Positions 26,473 through 35,640 of a stretch of DNA of 64,000 bases are shown here, in pieces. A model generated the notes under the pieces. It saw only the letters and a list, made by a program, of their open reading frames with translations. It was not told where the DNA came from and did not search any database. The translations under genes and the position numbers were made by a program. This DNA comes from Methylobacterium sp. FF17 (GTDB taxonomy: Bacteria > Pseudomonadota > Alphaproteobacteria > Rhizobiales > Beijerinckiaceae). The DNA lies in NCBI RefSeq assembly GCF_025813715.1, contig NZ_CP107532.1, forward strand, positions 4,604,001 through 4,668,000, written 5' to 3'. Each line of letters starts with the position of its first letter. Within the stretch, counting starts at the first letter, position 1.

Positions 26473-27861
26473 TCAGACCGGCGCCGCGGTGATCCACTTC
26501 AGGAACACCAGGGTTCCCGTGACCATGAGCGCGCCGCCGATGCGGGTGGCGATCTGGGCGAAGGGCATCAGCGCCATCCGGTTGGCGGCGGTGAGGATTG
26601 CGACATCGCCGGTGCCGCCCTGGCCGCTGTGGCAGGCGTTCACGATAGCGGCCTCGATCGGATACATGCCGAGGCGGCGCCCGACGAGGTAGCCGGTCCC
26701 CATCAGGGTGACGACGGTGGCCACGATGGTGATGAGGTTCGGAAGCGTGAAGGCCGCGACCAGCTTGTCCCAGGGCGTCAGCGAGACGCCGATGGCGAAG
26801 AGCAGCGGGTAGGTCATGCCGACCTGCACGAACTTGTAGACGATGAAGCCGCCGGCCTGGAGCCGGGGCGAGACCGCGCTGGCGAGCTTGGCCAGCACCG
26901 CCAGGAAGAGCATCGCCACGGGGGCGGGCAGGCCGGTGAGGTGGTGGCACATCACGCCGAGGAGATAGAGCGTCACCGCCGTGAGGCCGGCCGCCGCCAC
27001 GGTGGCGGCGTCGATCGGGCCGGTCTCCGCGGGCCGGGCCGCTTCCATGTCGTTCTCGGTGTCGGGCTGCAGCCGGCCCTCGCCGGTGAGGTGGGGCTTG
27101 CGCTTGCCGACCCAGTTGAGGGTGCCGGCCAGGATGATCGCCGTGAGGCTGCCCAGCATCACCGGCGGCAGCACCTGGGCGAAGACGTCGCCCTGCGGGA
27201 TTCCGAGGATGCCGCCGTAGCCGATGGAGAGGGGAATCGCGCCCTCGCCGACGCCGCCGGCCATGATCGGCACGACGATGAAGAAGAATGTGTGGTGCGC
27301 CCCGAGCCCGAGCAGCGTGCCCACCAGGGTGCCGACGCAAGCGGCCGCCAGGGAGCCGAGGCCGAGGGGCACGAAGATCTTGAGGAAGCCCTTGATCAGC
27401 ACCGCCCGGTCCATGCCCAGGATGCTGCCGACGATGATCGCCGCGATGTAGAGATAGAGGAAGTTGGTGAATTTGGTGAAATCCGTGATCGCCTTGACGA
27501 TCGGCCCCGGGATCAGCGCGTAGTAGACCAGCGCGGAGGGGATGAAGGTGGCGAAGATCGCCCCCGCCCCGATCTGGCGCAGCACCGGCAGGCGCTTGCC
27601 GATCTCCGCGCAGGTGAAGCCGCCGAGCACCAGGACGGCGATCATCGTCGGCGCATCGGCCTTGATCTCGCCCTCGGCGGTCAGCACCCAGAGCAGGCCC
27701 ACCAGGATCAGGTAGACCGGCAGCGGGATGATGCCGATCTGGATGTCGACGAGGCGCCACCAGCCCTGCGGCCAGAACCGCGCAGCCTGTCCGCCCGGCC
27801 GGGGCGCCGTCGTGCTGCCCGCGATGCCCTCGGGATGTGCCGTCTGTGCTGGGCTCGGCAT
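26473..27861 (-). CDS. 2-hydroxycarboxylate transporter (CitS/MleP family)
   Basis: A 462-residue inner-membrane protein of the 2HCT family that takes up citrate, malate or similar in symport with cations. Eleven or so helices are seen. Two family GGxG loops are clear: MAGGVGEGAIPLSIG (about residues 205-219) and CHSGQGGTGDVAILTAA (about 418-434). An N-terminal 35-residue soluble segment and a central cytoplasmic loop (residues 255-290) rich in Glu and Arg are present. Substrate and cation cannot be decided. It is divergent from thrS; no regulator gene is adjacent. Confidence 0.9.
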   Translation of the reverse strand: MPSPAQTAHPEGIAGSTTAPRPGGQAARFWPQGWWRLVDIQIGIIPLPVYLILVGLLWVLTAEGEIKADAPTMIAVLVLGGFTCAEIGKRLPVLRQIGAGAIFATFIPSALVYYALIPGPIVKAITDFTKFTNFLYLYIAAIIVGSILGMDRAVLIKGFLKIFVPLGLGSLAAACVGTLVGTLLGLGAHHTFFFIVVPIMAGGVGEGAIPLSIGYGGILGIPQGDVFAQVLPPVMLGSLTAIILAGTLNWVGKRKPHLTGEGRLQPDTENDMEAARPAETGPIDAATVAAAGLTAVTLYLLGVMCHHLTGLPAPVAMLFLAVLAKLASAVSPRLQAGGFIVYKFVQVGMTYPLLFAIGVSLTPWDKLVAAFTLPNLITIVATVVTLMGTGYLVGRRLGMYPIEAAIVNACHSGQGGTGDVAILTAANRMALMPFAQIATRIGGALMVTGTLVFLKWITAAPV

Positions 27862-28226
27862 GAGCGTGTCTCCCGGCGAAAGCCCTTCGCCCCGTCAGGA
27901 CCGGACTTTTCGGCTGTGGCGTGGATTTTTTCTTGCTCTCGACCGTGCGCGCGAGCGCGGCCACGGGCCAGCATCAGTCGCCTCGCGCCCACGTTGTCAA
28001 TTGATCGGCCGCTACCGCGAGACGCGGTGATTGAGGATCCTCGAGAATTGTCAGGCCCGAGGGCGGACCGGGACCGCCTGCGGTTTCGCGTTCCTTCGCG
28101 CCGCGAATGGGTCTAAACGGCCCGGCGCGGCGCCGCGTCGGCGGTCGCCCCGATCCCGTCCCGCCCAACCCGCCCCCGCTTACCTGCCGCGTACGCAGGA
28201 GTGAGCCTCCCAGGAGCCCACCGGCC
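27862..28226. other. Divergent region between the transporter gene and thrS
   Basis: 365 bp with no credible gene. An 8 bp palindrome TCAATTGA lies at 27997-28004 inside an AT-richer patch, a possible promoter or operator. AGGAG precedes thrS. I see no T-box-type leader. Confidence 0.4.
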
Positions 28227-30254
28227 ATGCCGACCCTGACCTTCCCCGACGGCAACACCCGCAGCTACGAGGCCGCGATCACCGGACGCGCCATCGTCGA
28301 GGGTATCGCCAAGTCGCTGGCCAAGCGCACCGTCGCGATGGCGCTGGACGGCACCGTGCGCGACCTCGACGACCTCGTGGAGCAGGATGCCCGCATCGAG
28401 TTCCTCGACCGCACCGACCCGCGCAGCCTGGAGCTGATCCGGCACGATTGCGCCCACGTGCTGGCCGAGGCGGTGCAGGCCCTGTGGCCGGGCACGCAGG
28501 TCACCATCGGGCCGGTGATCGAGAACGGCTTCTACTACGACTTTGCCAAGGACGAGCCCTTCACGCCGGAGGACTTCCCGAAGATCGAGGCGAAGATGCG
28601 CGAGTTGATCGCGCGCGACGCCCCCTTCACGAAGGAGGTCTGGAAGCGCGACGACATCCGGGCGCTCTTCGCGGAGAAGGGTGAGACCTACAAGGTCGAG
28701 CTGGTCGATGCGATCCCGCCGGGCGAGGACCTCAAGGTCTACCGGCAGGGCGACTGGTTCGACCTCTGCCGTGGCCCGCACATGACCTCGACGGGCAAGG
28801 TCGGCACCGCCTTCAAGCTGATGAAGGTGGCGGGCGCCTATTGGCGGGGCGATTCCAACAACCCGATGCTGACCCGCATCTACGGCACCGCCTGGGCCAC
28901 CAAGGAGGACCTCGACGCCTACCTGCACCGCCTGGAGGAGGCCGAGCGCCGCGACCACCGGCGCCTGGGGCGCGAGATGGACCTGTTCCACTTCCAGGAG
29001 GAGGGGCCGGGCGTCGTGTTCTGGCACGCCAAGGGCTGGACCGTGTTCCAGGAGCTGATCGCCTACATGCGCCGGCGCCTGCGTGGCGACTACCAAGAAG
29101 TCAACGCCCCCCAGATCCTCGACAAGGCCCTGTGGGAGACCTCCGGCCACTGGGGCTGGTACCGGGAGAACATGTTCGCGGCCCAGAGCGCCGGCGACGA
29201 GGCCGAGGACAAGCGCTGGTTCGCGTTGAAGCCGATGAACTGCCCCGGGCACGTGATGATCTTCAAGCACGGCCTGAAGTCCTACCGCGATCTGCCGCTG
29301 CGCATGGCCGAATTCGGCGTGGTCCACCGCTACGAACCGTCGGGGGCCATGCACGGCCTGATGCGGGTGCGCGGCTTCACCCAGGACGACGCGCACATCT
29401 TCTGCACCGAGGACCAGCTGGCCGACGAGTGCCTCAAGATCAACGACCTGATCCTCTCCACCTACGCCGATTTCGGCTTCGGCGAGATCGTGGTGAAGCT
29501 CTCGACCCGCCCCGAGAAGCGGGTCGGTTCGGACGCGCTCTGGGACCATGCCGAGGAGGTCATGACCCGGGTGCTGGCCCAGATCGAGGAGCAGTCGGCC
29601 GGGCGGATCAGGACCGCGATCAACCCGGGGGAGGGCGCCTTCTACGGGCCGAAATTCGAGTACGTGCTGCGCGACGCCATCGGGCGCGACTGGCAGTGCG
29701 GCACCACGCAGGTCGACTTCAACTTGCCGGAGCGCTTCGGCGCCTTCTACGTCGACGCCGAGAGCGGCAAGAAGCCGCCCGTCATGGTCCACCGCGCCAT
29801 CTGCGGCTCGCTGGAGCGGTTCACGGGGATCCTGATCGAGCACTTCGCCGGGCATTTCCCGCTCTGGCTGGCGCCGGTGCAGGTGGTGGTCGCCACCATC
29901 ACGGGGGATGCCGACCCCTATGCGCGCGAGGTGGTCGCCGCCGCGACGCGCCTCGGGCTGCGGGTGGAGTCGGACCTGCGCAACGAGAAGATCAACTACA
30001 AGGTCCGCGAGCACTCCCTGGCCAAGGTTCCGGTGATGCTGGTGGTGGGCCGCAAGGAGGGCGAGGAGCGCACGGTCTCGGTGCGGCGGCTGGGCAGCCA
30101 GCACACCCGCACCGGCGGGCTCGACGAGACCCTGGCCGCCCTGGTGGCGGAGGCCACCGCCCCGGATCGCATTCGCGCGGAGGCGGTGGCCGAGGGCGTG
30201 CCGAGCGAAGATGTCGCCCTGGACGCGAAGCACGGCGAAGCCCCGACGCCCTGA
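28227..30254 (+). CDS. thrS: Threonine-tRNA ligase
   Basis: A 675-residue class II synthetase. Order: TGS domain (residues 1-62, [20 protein letters not shown]), editing domain ([20 protein letters not shown], about 75-220), catalytic core with [13 protein letters not shown] (zinc Cys, near 340), [25 protein letters not shown], and [20 protein letters not shown], then the anticodon domain ([20 protein letters not shown] to the end). MPTLTF at 28227 is the family start, with AGGAG before it. The C-terminal 25 residues form a longer variable tail than usual. Isolated gene. Confidence 0.95.
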   Translation: MPTLTFPDGNTRSYEAAITGRAIVEGIAKSLAKRTVAMALDGTVRDLDDLVEQDARIEFLDRTDPRSLELIRHDCAHVLAEAVQALWPGTQVTIGPVIENGFYYDFAKDEPFTPEDFPKIEAKMRELIARDAPFTKEVWKRDDIRALFAEKGETYKVELVDAIPPGEDLKVYRQGDWFDLCRGPHMTSTGKVGTAFKLMKVAGAYWRGDSNNPMLTRIYGTAWATKEDLDAYLHRLEEAERRDHRRLGREMDLFHFQEEGPGVVFWHAKGWTVFQELIAYMRRRLRGDYQEVNAPQILDKALWETSGHWGWYRENMFAAQSAGDEAEDKRWFALKPMNCPGHVMIFKHGLKSYRDLPLRMAEFGVVHRYEPSGAMHGLMRVRGFTQDDAHIFCTEDQLADECLKINDLILSTYADFGFGEIVVKLSTRPEKRVGSDALWDHAEEVMTRVLAQIEEQSAGRIRTAINPGEGAFYGPKFEYVLRDAIGRDWQCGTTQVDFNLPERFGAFYVDAESGKKPPVMVHRAICGSLERFTGILIEHFAGHFPLWLAPVQVVVATITGDADPYAREVVAAATRLGLRVESDLRNEKINYKVREHSLAKVPVMLVVGRKEGEERTVSVRRLGSQHTRTGGLDETLAALVAEATAPDRIRAEAVAEGVPSEDVALDAKHGEAPTP

Positions 30255-30389
30255 TTCGGTGCATCATCCGGCACGGGCGGCTGCATCAGGCGGCGCATGG
30301 GACCGCATCGCGGGCCCGGATGCGCCGCATCGCGGTGTAAAACTCCCGCGGCGCGGCTTGCGCGGTGCCGGTCCGCCGGTGACCCGCGG

Positions 30390-31382
30390 TCAGCTCGCCT
30401 TGGCGAGGACCTCGACGTCGCGGTTCAGGCCGCTCTCGACCTTGAACTCGCGGGTGTAGACCTGCCCGTCGTGGCGGGCGATGAGGACGTAGTCGCCCTC
30501 CGCCAGGGTGACCTGCGGGAAGGCGCCGATGGCCTCGCGGATGGTGTCGCCGCCCGGCGTCAGCACCGAGAAGGCGGTGCCGGCGAAGGCCTCGGCGCCC
30601 TCGGCGGCGACCAGCTTCAGGGTCAGGGTGGCGGCCCGGTGGTTGAGGGTGGCGTCCGTGACCTTGCCGTTCTCCACCTTGAGGTCGGCGCGCTGGATCG
30701 CGTTGGAGCCGCCATAGGTCGAGACCACGTGATAGGTGCCCTCGGGCAGGCGCAGGAGTTCCCCCGCCTTGACGCCGCTGCGCACGAGGCGGCCCTCGGA
30801 GTTCGTCCCGATCGGCACGAAGACCGAGAAGGCGAGCTGGTCGGGGCTCAGCTTCACGTCGCCGATGGCGCCCGAGAGCCGGAGCGCGCCGGCATTGACC
30901 TTGAGCTGCTCGGAGACGGGCTGGCCCGCCATCACCACGCGGCGCGAGGCGCTGGCGAAGCCGTAGGTCACGGTGGCGACGTAGGTGCCCGGCGCCAGGG
31001 TGAAGCTCGGCTCGGCGGCCTCCGAACGGGCGACGATGCCGGGCCGGGCGTCCGCCCGGTCCTCGTAGACCCGCCAGGCCAGCCCCGAGCGCAGGGGCTT
31101 GTCGCCGCCCGCGAACACCGCCGCGAGGGTCAGGGCCGCGCTCGCCTCATTCGGCAGCGGCGGCACGCCCGGCCCGGACATCCCGGAAGACGGCAGGGCG
31201 GGGGCAGGCATGGCAGGGGAAGGCATGGCGGGAGAAGGCATGGAGGGCGAGGGGAGATTGGGCCCGATCCGGTTCTGGAAGCCGCCATCCTGGGCGCCGG
31301 CGGGCGCGACGAGGCGCAGGAGGGCGCAGCACGCGAGGGCAGCGCCGCCCGGAAGGCTCGATCCGTTCCCCGCCCGCGCCAT
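30390..31382 (-). CDS. Exported protein with repeated PEGA-like beta modules
   Basis: A 330-residue protein with a signal peptide (MARAGNGSSLPGGAALACCA, cleavage near APAGAQ-DGG). A Pro/Met linker built of MPSPAMPSPAMPAPALP-type repeats (about residues 45-70) precedes the folded part. That part holds three or four copies of a motif like FTLAPGTYVATVTYG, LRLPEGTYHVVSTYGG and VTLAEGDYVLIARHDG, each followed by a polar strand (LKVENGKVTDATLNH, FKVESGLNRDVEVL). This resembles PEGA or carboxypeptidase-regulatory repeats, which are beta-sandwich modules. No enzyme motif. The start at 31382 has GGGGAGAG in front. It faces the nitroreductase across a 25 bp tandem array. Confidence 0.7.
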   Translation of the reverse strand: MARAGNGSSLPGGAALACCALLRLVAPAGAQDGGFQNRIGPNLPSPSMPSPAMPSPAMPAPALPSSGMSGPGVPPLPNEASAALTLAAVFAGGDKPLRSGLAWRVYEDRADARPGIVARSEAAEPSFTLAPGTYVATVTYGFASASRRVVMAGQPVSEQLKVNAGALRLSGAIGDVKLSPDQLAFSVFVPIGTNSEGRLVRSGVKAGELLRLPEGTYHVVSTYGGSNAIQRADLKVENGKVTDATLNHRAATLTLKLVAAEGAEAFAGTAFSVLTPGGDTIREAIGAFPQVTLAEGDYVLIARHDGQVYTREFKVESGLNRDVEVLAKAS

Positions 31383-31418
31383 TCCGCACTCTCCCCGCAT
31401 CCCGTCCGGCGTTGCCAA

Positions 31419-31518
31419 TCCGCGCCCGGCGCGCCATGTCTGGTCCGCGCCCGGCGCGCCATGTCTGGTCCGCGCCCGGCGCACCCTGTCTCGTCCGCGC
31501 CCGGCGCGACATGTCTCG
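31419..31518. repeat. 25 bp tandem repeat, four copies
   Basis: Four contiguous 25 bp units begin at 31419, 31444, 31469 and 31494, each starting TCCGCGCCCGGCGCG and ending in a CATGTCT-like stretch; the third and fourth copies differ by a few bases. The array fills the divergent promoter region between the exported protein (start 31382) and the nitroreductase (start 31656). A 25-base period would frameshift any reading through it, so it is not protein coding. Confidence 0.9.
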
Positions 31519-31655
31519 ACCGGTCCCCGCCTCTGGCGCCGGACCATGGCGGCGGCAAGGCCGCGATGGCAAGCTCTCGACGCCGAGCGCGCGGCGGCAG
31601 GGCCCGAAGGACGGCGCCGCCCCGTCCCCCTCTCCGATCCTGTCCCGGGGTTTCC

Positions 31656-32219
31656 ATGAACGCCACCCTCGACCTCCTGCGCACCCGCCGCTCCGTCCCG
31701 CCGCTCCGCCTGGAGGAGCCGGGGCCGAATCCCGCCGAACTCGACGCGATCCTGGCGATCGCCGCGCGGGTGCCGGACCACGGCAAGCTCGCGCCCTGGC
31801 GCTTCCTGGTGATCGCCGGGGAGGCCCGCAGCCGGGTCGGCGCGATCATCGCGCAGGCCTATGCCGACGACCATCCGGAGGCCGACGCCGCCCGCCTCGC
31901 GCTGGAGGGCAACCGCCTCGCGCTGGCGCCCCTGGTGGTGGCGGTGGTCTCGCGGGCCGGGCCGCACGTGAAGATCCCCGAATGGGAGCAGGTGCTCTCG
32001 GCGGGCGCGGTGGCGATGAACCTCGTCGTGGCGGCCAACGCCTCCGGGTTCGCCACCGCCTGGCTCACCGAGTGGTTCGCCTATGACCGGCGCATCCTCG
32101 ACGCGCTCGGCCTGGAGCCGAGCGAGCGTCTGGCGGGCTTCATCCATGTGGGGCGCGCGGGGGAGGTGCCGCCCGACCGGCCCCGCCCGGACCTCGCCGA
32201 CATCGTCACCCGGCTCTGA
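31656..32219 (+). CDS. Nitroreductase-family flavoprotein
   Basis: A 187-residue FMN-dependent enzyme of the nitroreductase fold, close to the YdjA-type. LLRTRRSVPPLRLEEPGPNP (residues 6-25), VPDHGKLAPWRFLVIAG (40-56), and AGAVAMNLVVAANASGFATAWLTEW (108-132) give the FMN-binding pattern. Electron donor and substrate are not predictable. The ATG at 31656 starts MNATLDLLRTRRS. A flavin reductase gene follows at 7 bp, so they are one transcript and probably share flavin or reductant. Confidence 0.88.
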   Translation: MNATLDLLRTRRSVPPLRLEEPGPNPAELDAILAIAARVPDHGKLAPWRFLVIAGEARSRVGAIIAQAYADDHPEADAARLALEGNRLALAPLVVAVVSRAGPHVKIPEWEQVLSAGAVAMNLVVAANASGFATAWLTEWFAYDRRILDALGLEPSERLAGFIHVGRAGEVPPDRPRPDLADIVTRL

Positions 32220-32226
32220 GGGCGCC

Positions 32227-32838
32227 ATGCATTACGATTCCGAGAACCGGACGCTGCCCCACAATCCCCTGAAGGCCCTGGTGGCCCCGCGCCCGATCGG
32301 CTGGATCAGCGCCATGGACCGGACGGGGGCGGTGAACCTCGCGCCCTATTCCTACTTCAACCTCGTGGCGGCCGGCCCCGACATGGTCATGTTCTCCTCG
32401 TCGGGGCGCAAGGACGCGATGACCTTCGCGGAGGAGGGCGGCGAGTTCGTCTGCAACGTCGCGACCTTCGACCTGCGCGAGGCGGTGAACGCCACCTCGG
32501 CCCCGCTGCCCCGGGGCCAGAGCGAGTTCGCCCATGCGGGGCTGACCCCGGCGCCGTCGCGCAAGGTCCGCCCGCCCCGCGTCGCCGAATCGCCGGCCGC
32601 CGTGGAATGCAAGTGGCTCCAGACGGTGCCGCTCACCCCCCTCGACGGCAGCGACGCCTCGCATTTCCTGGTGATCGGGCAGGTGGTCTCGATCTACATC
32701 GACGACCGCTTCATCAGGGACGGCCTCGTCGATACCGGCGCCATGCGGCCGATCCTGCGCGGCGGCGCCTTCGACTACTTCACCGCCGAGTCCGAGACCC
32801 GGTTCGAACTGCGCCGGCCGAAGGGCGGGGGCGGGTAG
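32227..32838 (+). CDS. Flavin reductase / FMN-binding split barrel protein
   Basis: A 203-residue protein of the flavin reductase-like split barrel. ALVAPRPIGWISAMDRTGAV (residues 18-37), NLAPYSYFNLVAAGPDMVMF (38-57) and EFVCNVATFDLREAVNATSA (77-96) are typical of this family, which uses NAD(P)H to reduce FMN or acts on flavin-bound substrates. Its stop is well conserved in position. Co-transcribed with the nitroreductase 7 bp upstream. The C-terminus RPKGGGG is a low-complexity tail. Substrate unknown. Confidence 0.88.
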   Translation: MHYDSENRTLPHNPLKALVAPRPIGWISAMDRTGAVNLAPYSYFNLVAAGPDMVMFSSSGRKDAMTFAEEGGEFVCNVATFDLREAVNATSAPLPRGQSEFAHAGLTPAPSRKVRPPRVAESPAAVECKWLQTVPLTPLDGSDASHFLVIGQVVSIYIDDRFIRDGLVDTGAMRPILRGGAFDYFTAESETRFELRRPKGGGG

Positions 32839-33162
32839 GGGGCCACGCACCCGAGGCAGGGCGATCGCAGATCCGGACCTGCTGGTTGAAAACCCCCTTG
32901 CAGCACCCCGTCATCCCGGGGCCGCGCAGCGGAGCCCGGGATCCAGAAACACAGGGGGTGCCGGACTTGCGCACCCTCGCGTCCCCTCTCCCGAAGGAGA
33001 GGGCCCCGTCTTTGTCGTCCCGACCCTGCGAACCCGTCGACGGGACGCCGTATCACCCATGTGATTGACGGTTTGCCGCAGGCCCGCGACCTTGGGCCTC
33101 GCCTGAGACTCGGGCTTGGGCCCCGCGCCCGGGACTTCCGGCGCCCAGGCCCAGGAGCCGCC
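32839..33162. other. Intergenic region with a REP-like palindrome
   Basis: 324 bp before the sensor kinase. It contains the REP-like inverted repeat at about 32905-32960; the remainder is GC-rich and featureless to me except for the kinase ribosome binding site CCAGGAG. Confidence 0.4.
32905..32960. repeat. REP-like palindromic element
   Basis: ATCCCGGG (32913-32920) and CCCGGGAT (32935-32942) form a stem around GCCGCGCAGCGGAG, with an outer CACCCC...GGGGTG pair. The phrase TCATCCCGGGGCCGCGCAGC resembles intergenic elements common in Methylobacterium genomes, as I recall them; no second copy occurs in this window. Confidence 0.55.
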
Positions 33163-35169
33163 ATGCCAGACCCCGCCCGGTTCGACCCCGCCCGGGCGAT
33201 GAAGCGCCAGCGGGTGCTCGCCGATTTCGGCGAGTTCGCCCTGGGCAGCGAGGACCTGGACCACGTGCTCACCGAGGCCTGCCGCCTCGTCGCGGACGCC
33301 CTCGGGACCGACCGGGCCAAGATCCTGGAACGGGAGACGCCGGAACTCGCGATCCCGGCACGGGAGAGCCAGCAGCTTCAGGAGCAGGGCCCGAGCCTGC
33401 TGGTGCGGGCCGGCGTCGGATGGGGGCCGGGCATCGTCGGCACGCTGCGCCTGCCCGGAGTTCCGGGTTTCCTGGGCGCGCGTTCCCCCGAGCCCTTGGC
33501 GATCCGGGCGGGCCGGGAGACGGGCGTCGAGATCCCCGAGGCCACGATCCCCGAAGCCATGATCCCCGAAGTCATGAGGGCGGCCGGCGTGGTCGCCCTC
33601 GCCAGCGTGCCGATCCGCATGCCCGGAGGGGACATCTACGGCCTGCTCCAGGTGGACGCGACCGAACCCCGCGACTTCGACCGGGAGGACACCGAGTTCC
33701 TGCGCACCTACGCCGCCATCCTGGGGCCGGTGATCGACCGCCTGCGCAAGGCGAGCACCCTGCGCTTCACGGAGGAGCGCTTCCGCCTCGTGGTCGAGAA
33801 CGCCCGCGACTACGCCATCTTCACCACCGATCCCGCGGACCGGATCACCGACTGGTACGCGGGCGCGCAGGCCGTGTACGGCTGGACGGCCGAGGAGGCC
33901 ATCGGCCAGCCCGCCGCCCTCGTGTTCACGCCGGAGGACCGGGCGGCCCAGGTGGACGCGCGGGAGATCGAGGCGGCCCGCCGCGAGGGCTCGGTGCCGA
34001 ACGTGCGCTGGCACCTGCGCAAGGACGGGACGCGCGTGTTCATCGACGGGACCACCACGACCCTGCGGGCGGCGGACGGCACCCTGCGCGGCTTCCTCAA
34101 GATCGGTCAGGACGTCACGGAGCGGCGCGAGGCCGAGGAGGCCCGGCGCGAGAGCGAGGCGCGCCTCACGCAGTTCGGCGAGGCCTCCTCCGACGTGCTC
34201 TGGATGCGCGACGCCGTGACCTTCCAGTGGATGTATCTCACCCTGGCCTTCGAGACGATCTACGGCCTCGACCGGGCGACCGCGCTGGCGGGCGACAACA
34301 TGACGAGCTGGATCGCGCTGATCCTGCCCGAGGACCGCGAAGGCGCCGTCGCGAGCCTCCGGCGGGTGAGGGCGGGGGAGCACGTCACCTTCGAGTACCG
34401 CGTCCGGCGGCCCAGCGACGGGCAGATCCGCTGGGTGCGCGACACGGATTTTCCGATGCGGGACGCCGCCGGCACGGTGCGCTGGATCGGCGGCATCGGC
34501 CGGGACATCTCGGAGGAGAAGGCCACGGCCGAGCACATGAGCGTGCTGGTCGCCGAGCTGCAGCACCGCACCCGCAACCTCATGGGCCTCGTGCGGGCCA
34601 CCGCCGACAAGACCCTGCGCAACAGCACGGATCTGGCGGATTTCGAGGCGCGCTACACGACGCGCCTCGCGGCGCTGGCCCGCGTGCAGGGCATGCTCTC
34701 CCGCCTCGGCGAGGGCGAGCGCATCACCTTCGACGCGCTGATCCGCAGCGAGGTCTCCGCCCTCGACGGGGATGCCGGCAAGGTCCTGCTGCGGGGGCCG
34801 CCCGGCGTGGCCCTGCGCTCCTCGACCCTGCAGATCTTCGCGCTGGCCCTGCACGAACTCGCCACGAACGCGGTCAAGCACGGGGCCTTCGCGCAGCCCC
34901 GGGGGCGCCTCGAGATCCGCTGGCGCATGGAGACGGCGGAGCCGGGAGGCGAGCCCTGGCTGCACGTGGACTGGCGCGAGCGCGGCGTCCGCATGGGGGC
35001 GGGGGAGGGGGCCCGGCCGAGCGGCGCCGGCCGCGAGCTGATCGAGCGGGCCCTGCCCTACCAGCTCGGCGCCCGCACCACCTACGCGATGGAAGCCGAC
35101 GGCGTTCACTGCACCATCGCCCTGCCGGTTTCGGGCCATATGAGGACGGGGAGGACGGACAATGCCTGA
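33163..35169 (+). CDS. HWE-family sensor histidine kinase with GAF and two PAS domains
   Basis: A 668-residue soluble kinase with no membrane helix. Order: GAF-like domain (about residues 15-180), PAS 1 (about 200-320, FRLVVENARDYAIFTTDPAD), PAS 2 (about 335-450, with PAC motif VRWIGGIGRDISEEK), then the HWE catalytic part. The phosphoacceptor His468 lies in VAELQHRTRNLMG, the N-box in LHELATNAVKHGAF (His564, Asn569), and the W-x-E signature is DWRERG (W604). MPDPARFDPARAM at 33163 is preferred; CCAGGAG precedes it. A 15 bp repeat in the GAF domain encodes EATIPEAMIPEVM. It overlaps its response regulator by 8 bp. Confidence 0.9.
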   Translation: MPDPARFDPARAMKRQRVLADFGEFALGSEDLDHVLTEACRLVADALGTDRAKILERETPELAIPARESQQLQEQGPSLLVRAGVGWGPGIVGTLRLPGVPGFLGARSPEPLAIRAGRETGVEIPEATIPEAMIPEVMRAAGVVALASVPIRMPGGDIYGLLQVDATEPRDFDREDTEFLRTYAAILGPVIDRLRKASTLRFTEERFRLVVENARDYAIFTTDPADRITDWYAGAQAVYGWTAEEAIGQPAALVFTPEDRAAQVDAREIEAARREGSVPNVRWHLRKDGTRVFIDGTTTTLRAADGTLRGFLKIGQDVTERREAEEARRESEARLTQFGEASSDVLWMRDAVTFQWMYLTLAFETIYGLDRATALAGDNMTSWIALILPEDREGAVASLRRVRAGEHVTFEYRVRRPSDGQIRWVRDTDFPMRDAAGTVRWIGGIGRDISEEKATAEHMSVLVAELQHRTRNLMGLVRATADKTLRNSTDLADFEARYTTRLAALARVQGMLSRLGEGERITFDALIRSEVSALDGDAGKVLLRGPPGVALRSSTLQIFALALHELATNAVKHGAFAQPRGRLEIRWRMETAEPGGEPWLHVDWRERGVRMGAGEGARPSGAGRELIERALPYQLGARTTYAMEADGVHCTIALPVSGHMRTGRTDNA

Positions 35170-35533
35170 CGGGACGCTCCAGGGACGCCGCATCCTCGTC
35201 GCCGAGGACGAGTACTTCCTCGCCGACGAGCTCCACGGCGCGCTGCGGGGGGCGGGCGCGGCGATGCTCGGCCCCGTCGCCTCCGTGCGCAACGGGCTCC
35301 ACCTCCTGGCGACCGGCCCGGCGCCCGACGCCGCGAGCCTCGACGTGAACCTCGGCGGCGAGGGCGTCTACCCCCTCGCCGATGCGCTCATCGCCCGCGC
35401 CGTGCCGTTCGTGTTCACCACCGGCTACGACCAGGCGGCCATCCCGAAGCAGTACGCGCAGATCCGCCGCCTGGAGAAGCCGGTGGAGCCCGAGACCGTG
35501 CTCGCGGCGCTGGCGGCGCTCCTGACGGGGTGA
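35162..35533 (+). CDS. Single-domain response regulator
   Basis: A 123-residue receiver domain without an output domain. LVAEDEYFLADELHGAL (acidic pocket, about residues 12-28), phosphoacceptor D61 in AASLDVNLGGEGVY, FVFTTGYD (Thr switch, about 81-88) and RRLEKPVEP (conserved Lys) are all present. It overlaps the HWE kinase gene by 8 bp (ATG inside the kinase end), so translation is coupled and the two are a cognate pair. In Alphaproteobacteria such stand-alone receivers act in phosphorelays or on enzymes rather than DNA. A degenerate tandem repeat follows its stop. Confidence 0.9.
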   Translation: MPDGTLQGRRILVAEDEYFLADELHGALRGAGAAMLGPVASVRNGLHLLATGPAPDAASLDVNLGGEGVYPLADALIARAVPFVFTTGYDQAAIPKQYAQIRRLEKPVEPETVLAALAALLTG

Positions 35534-35538
35534 GCCAA

Positions 35539-35619
35539 GGCCCGATCCGGCGAGGCCCAATCCGACAAGGCCCCGTTGGACACACGGCCCCGTTCGCCAC
35601 ACGGCCCCGTTCGACACAC
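35539..35619. repeat. 17 bp tandem repeat after the response regulator
   Basis: Three good copies of GGCCCCGTTSGNCACAC at 35569-35585, 35586-35602 and 35603-35619, preceded by two more degenerate GGCCC-led copies from 35539. It lies 5 bp after the stop and before the convergent DMT gene. Confidence 0.8.
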
Positions 35620-35640
35620 GGACGCCGCTCGGAGCCGGGA

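Noticed and set aside
28113..30233. Minus-strand ORF opposite thrS (706 codons)
   Set aside because: Shadow of thrS: no domain and skewed composition; thrS is unambiguous.
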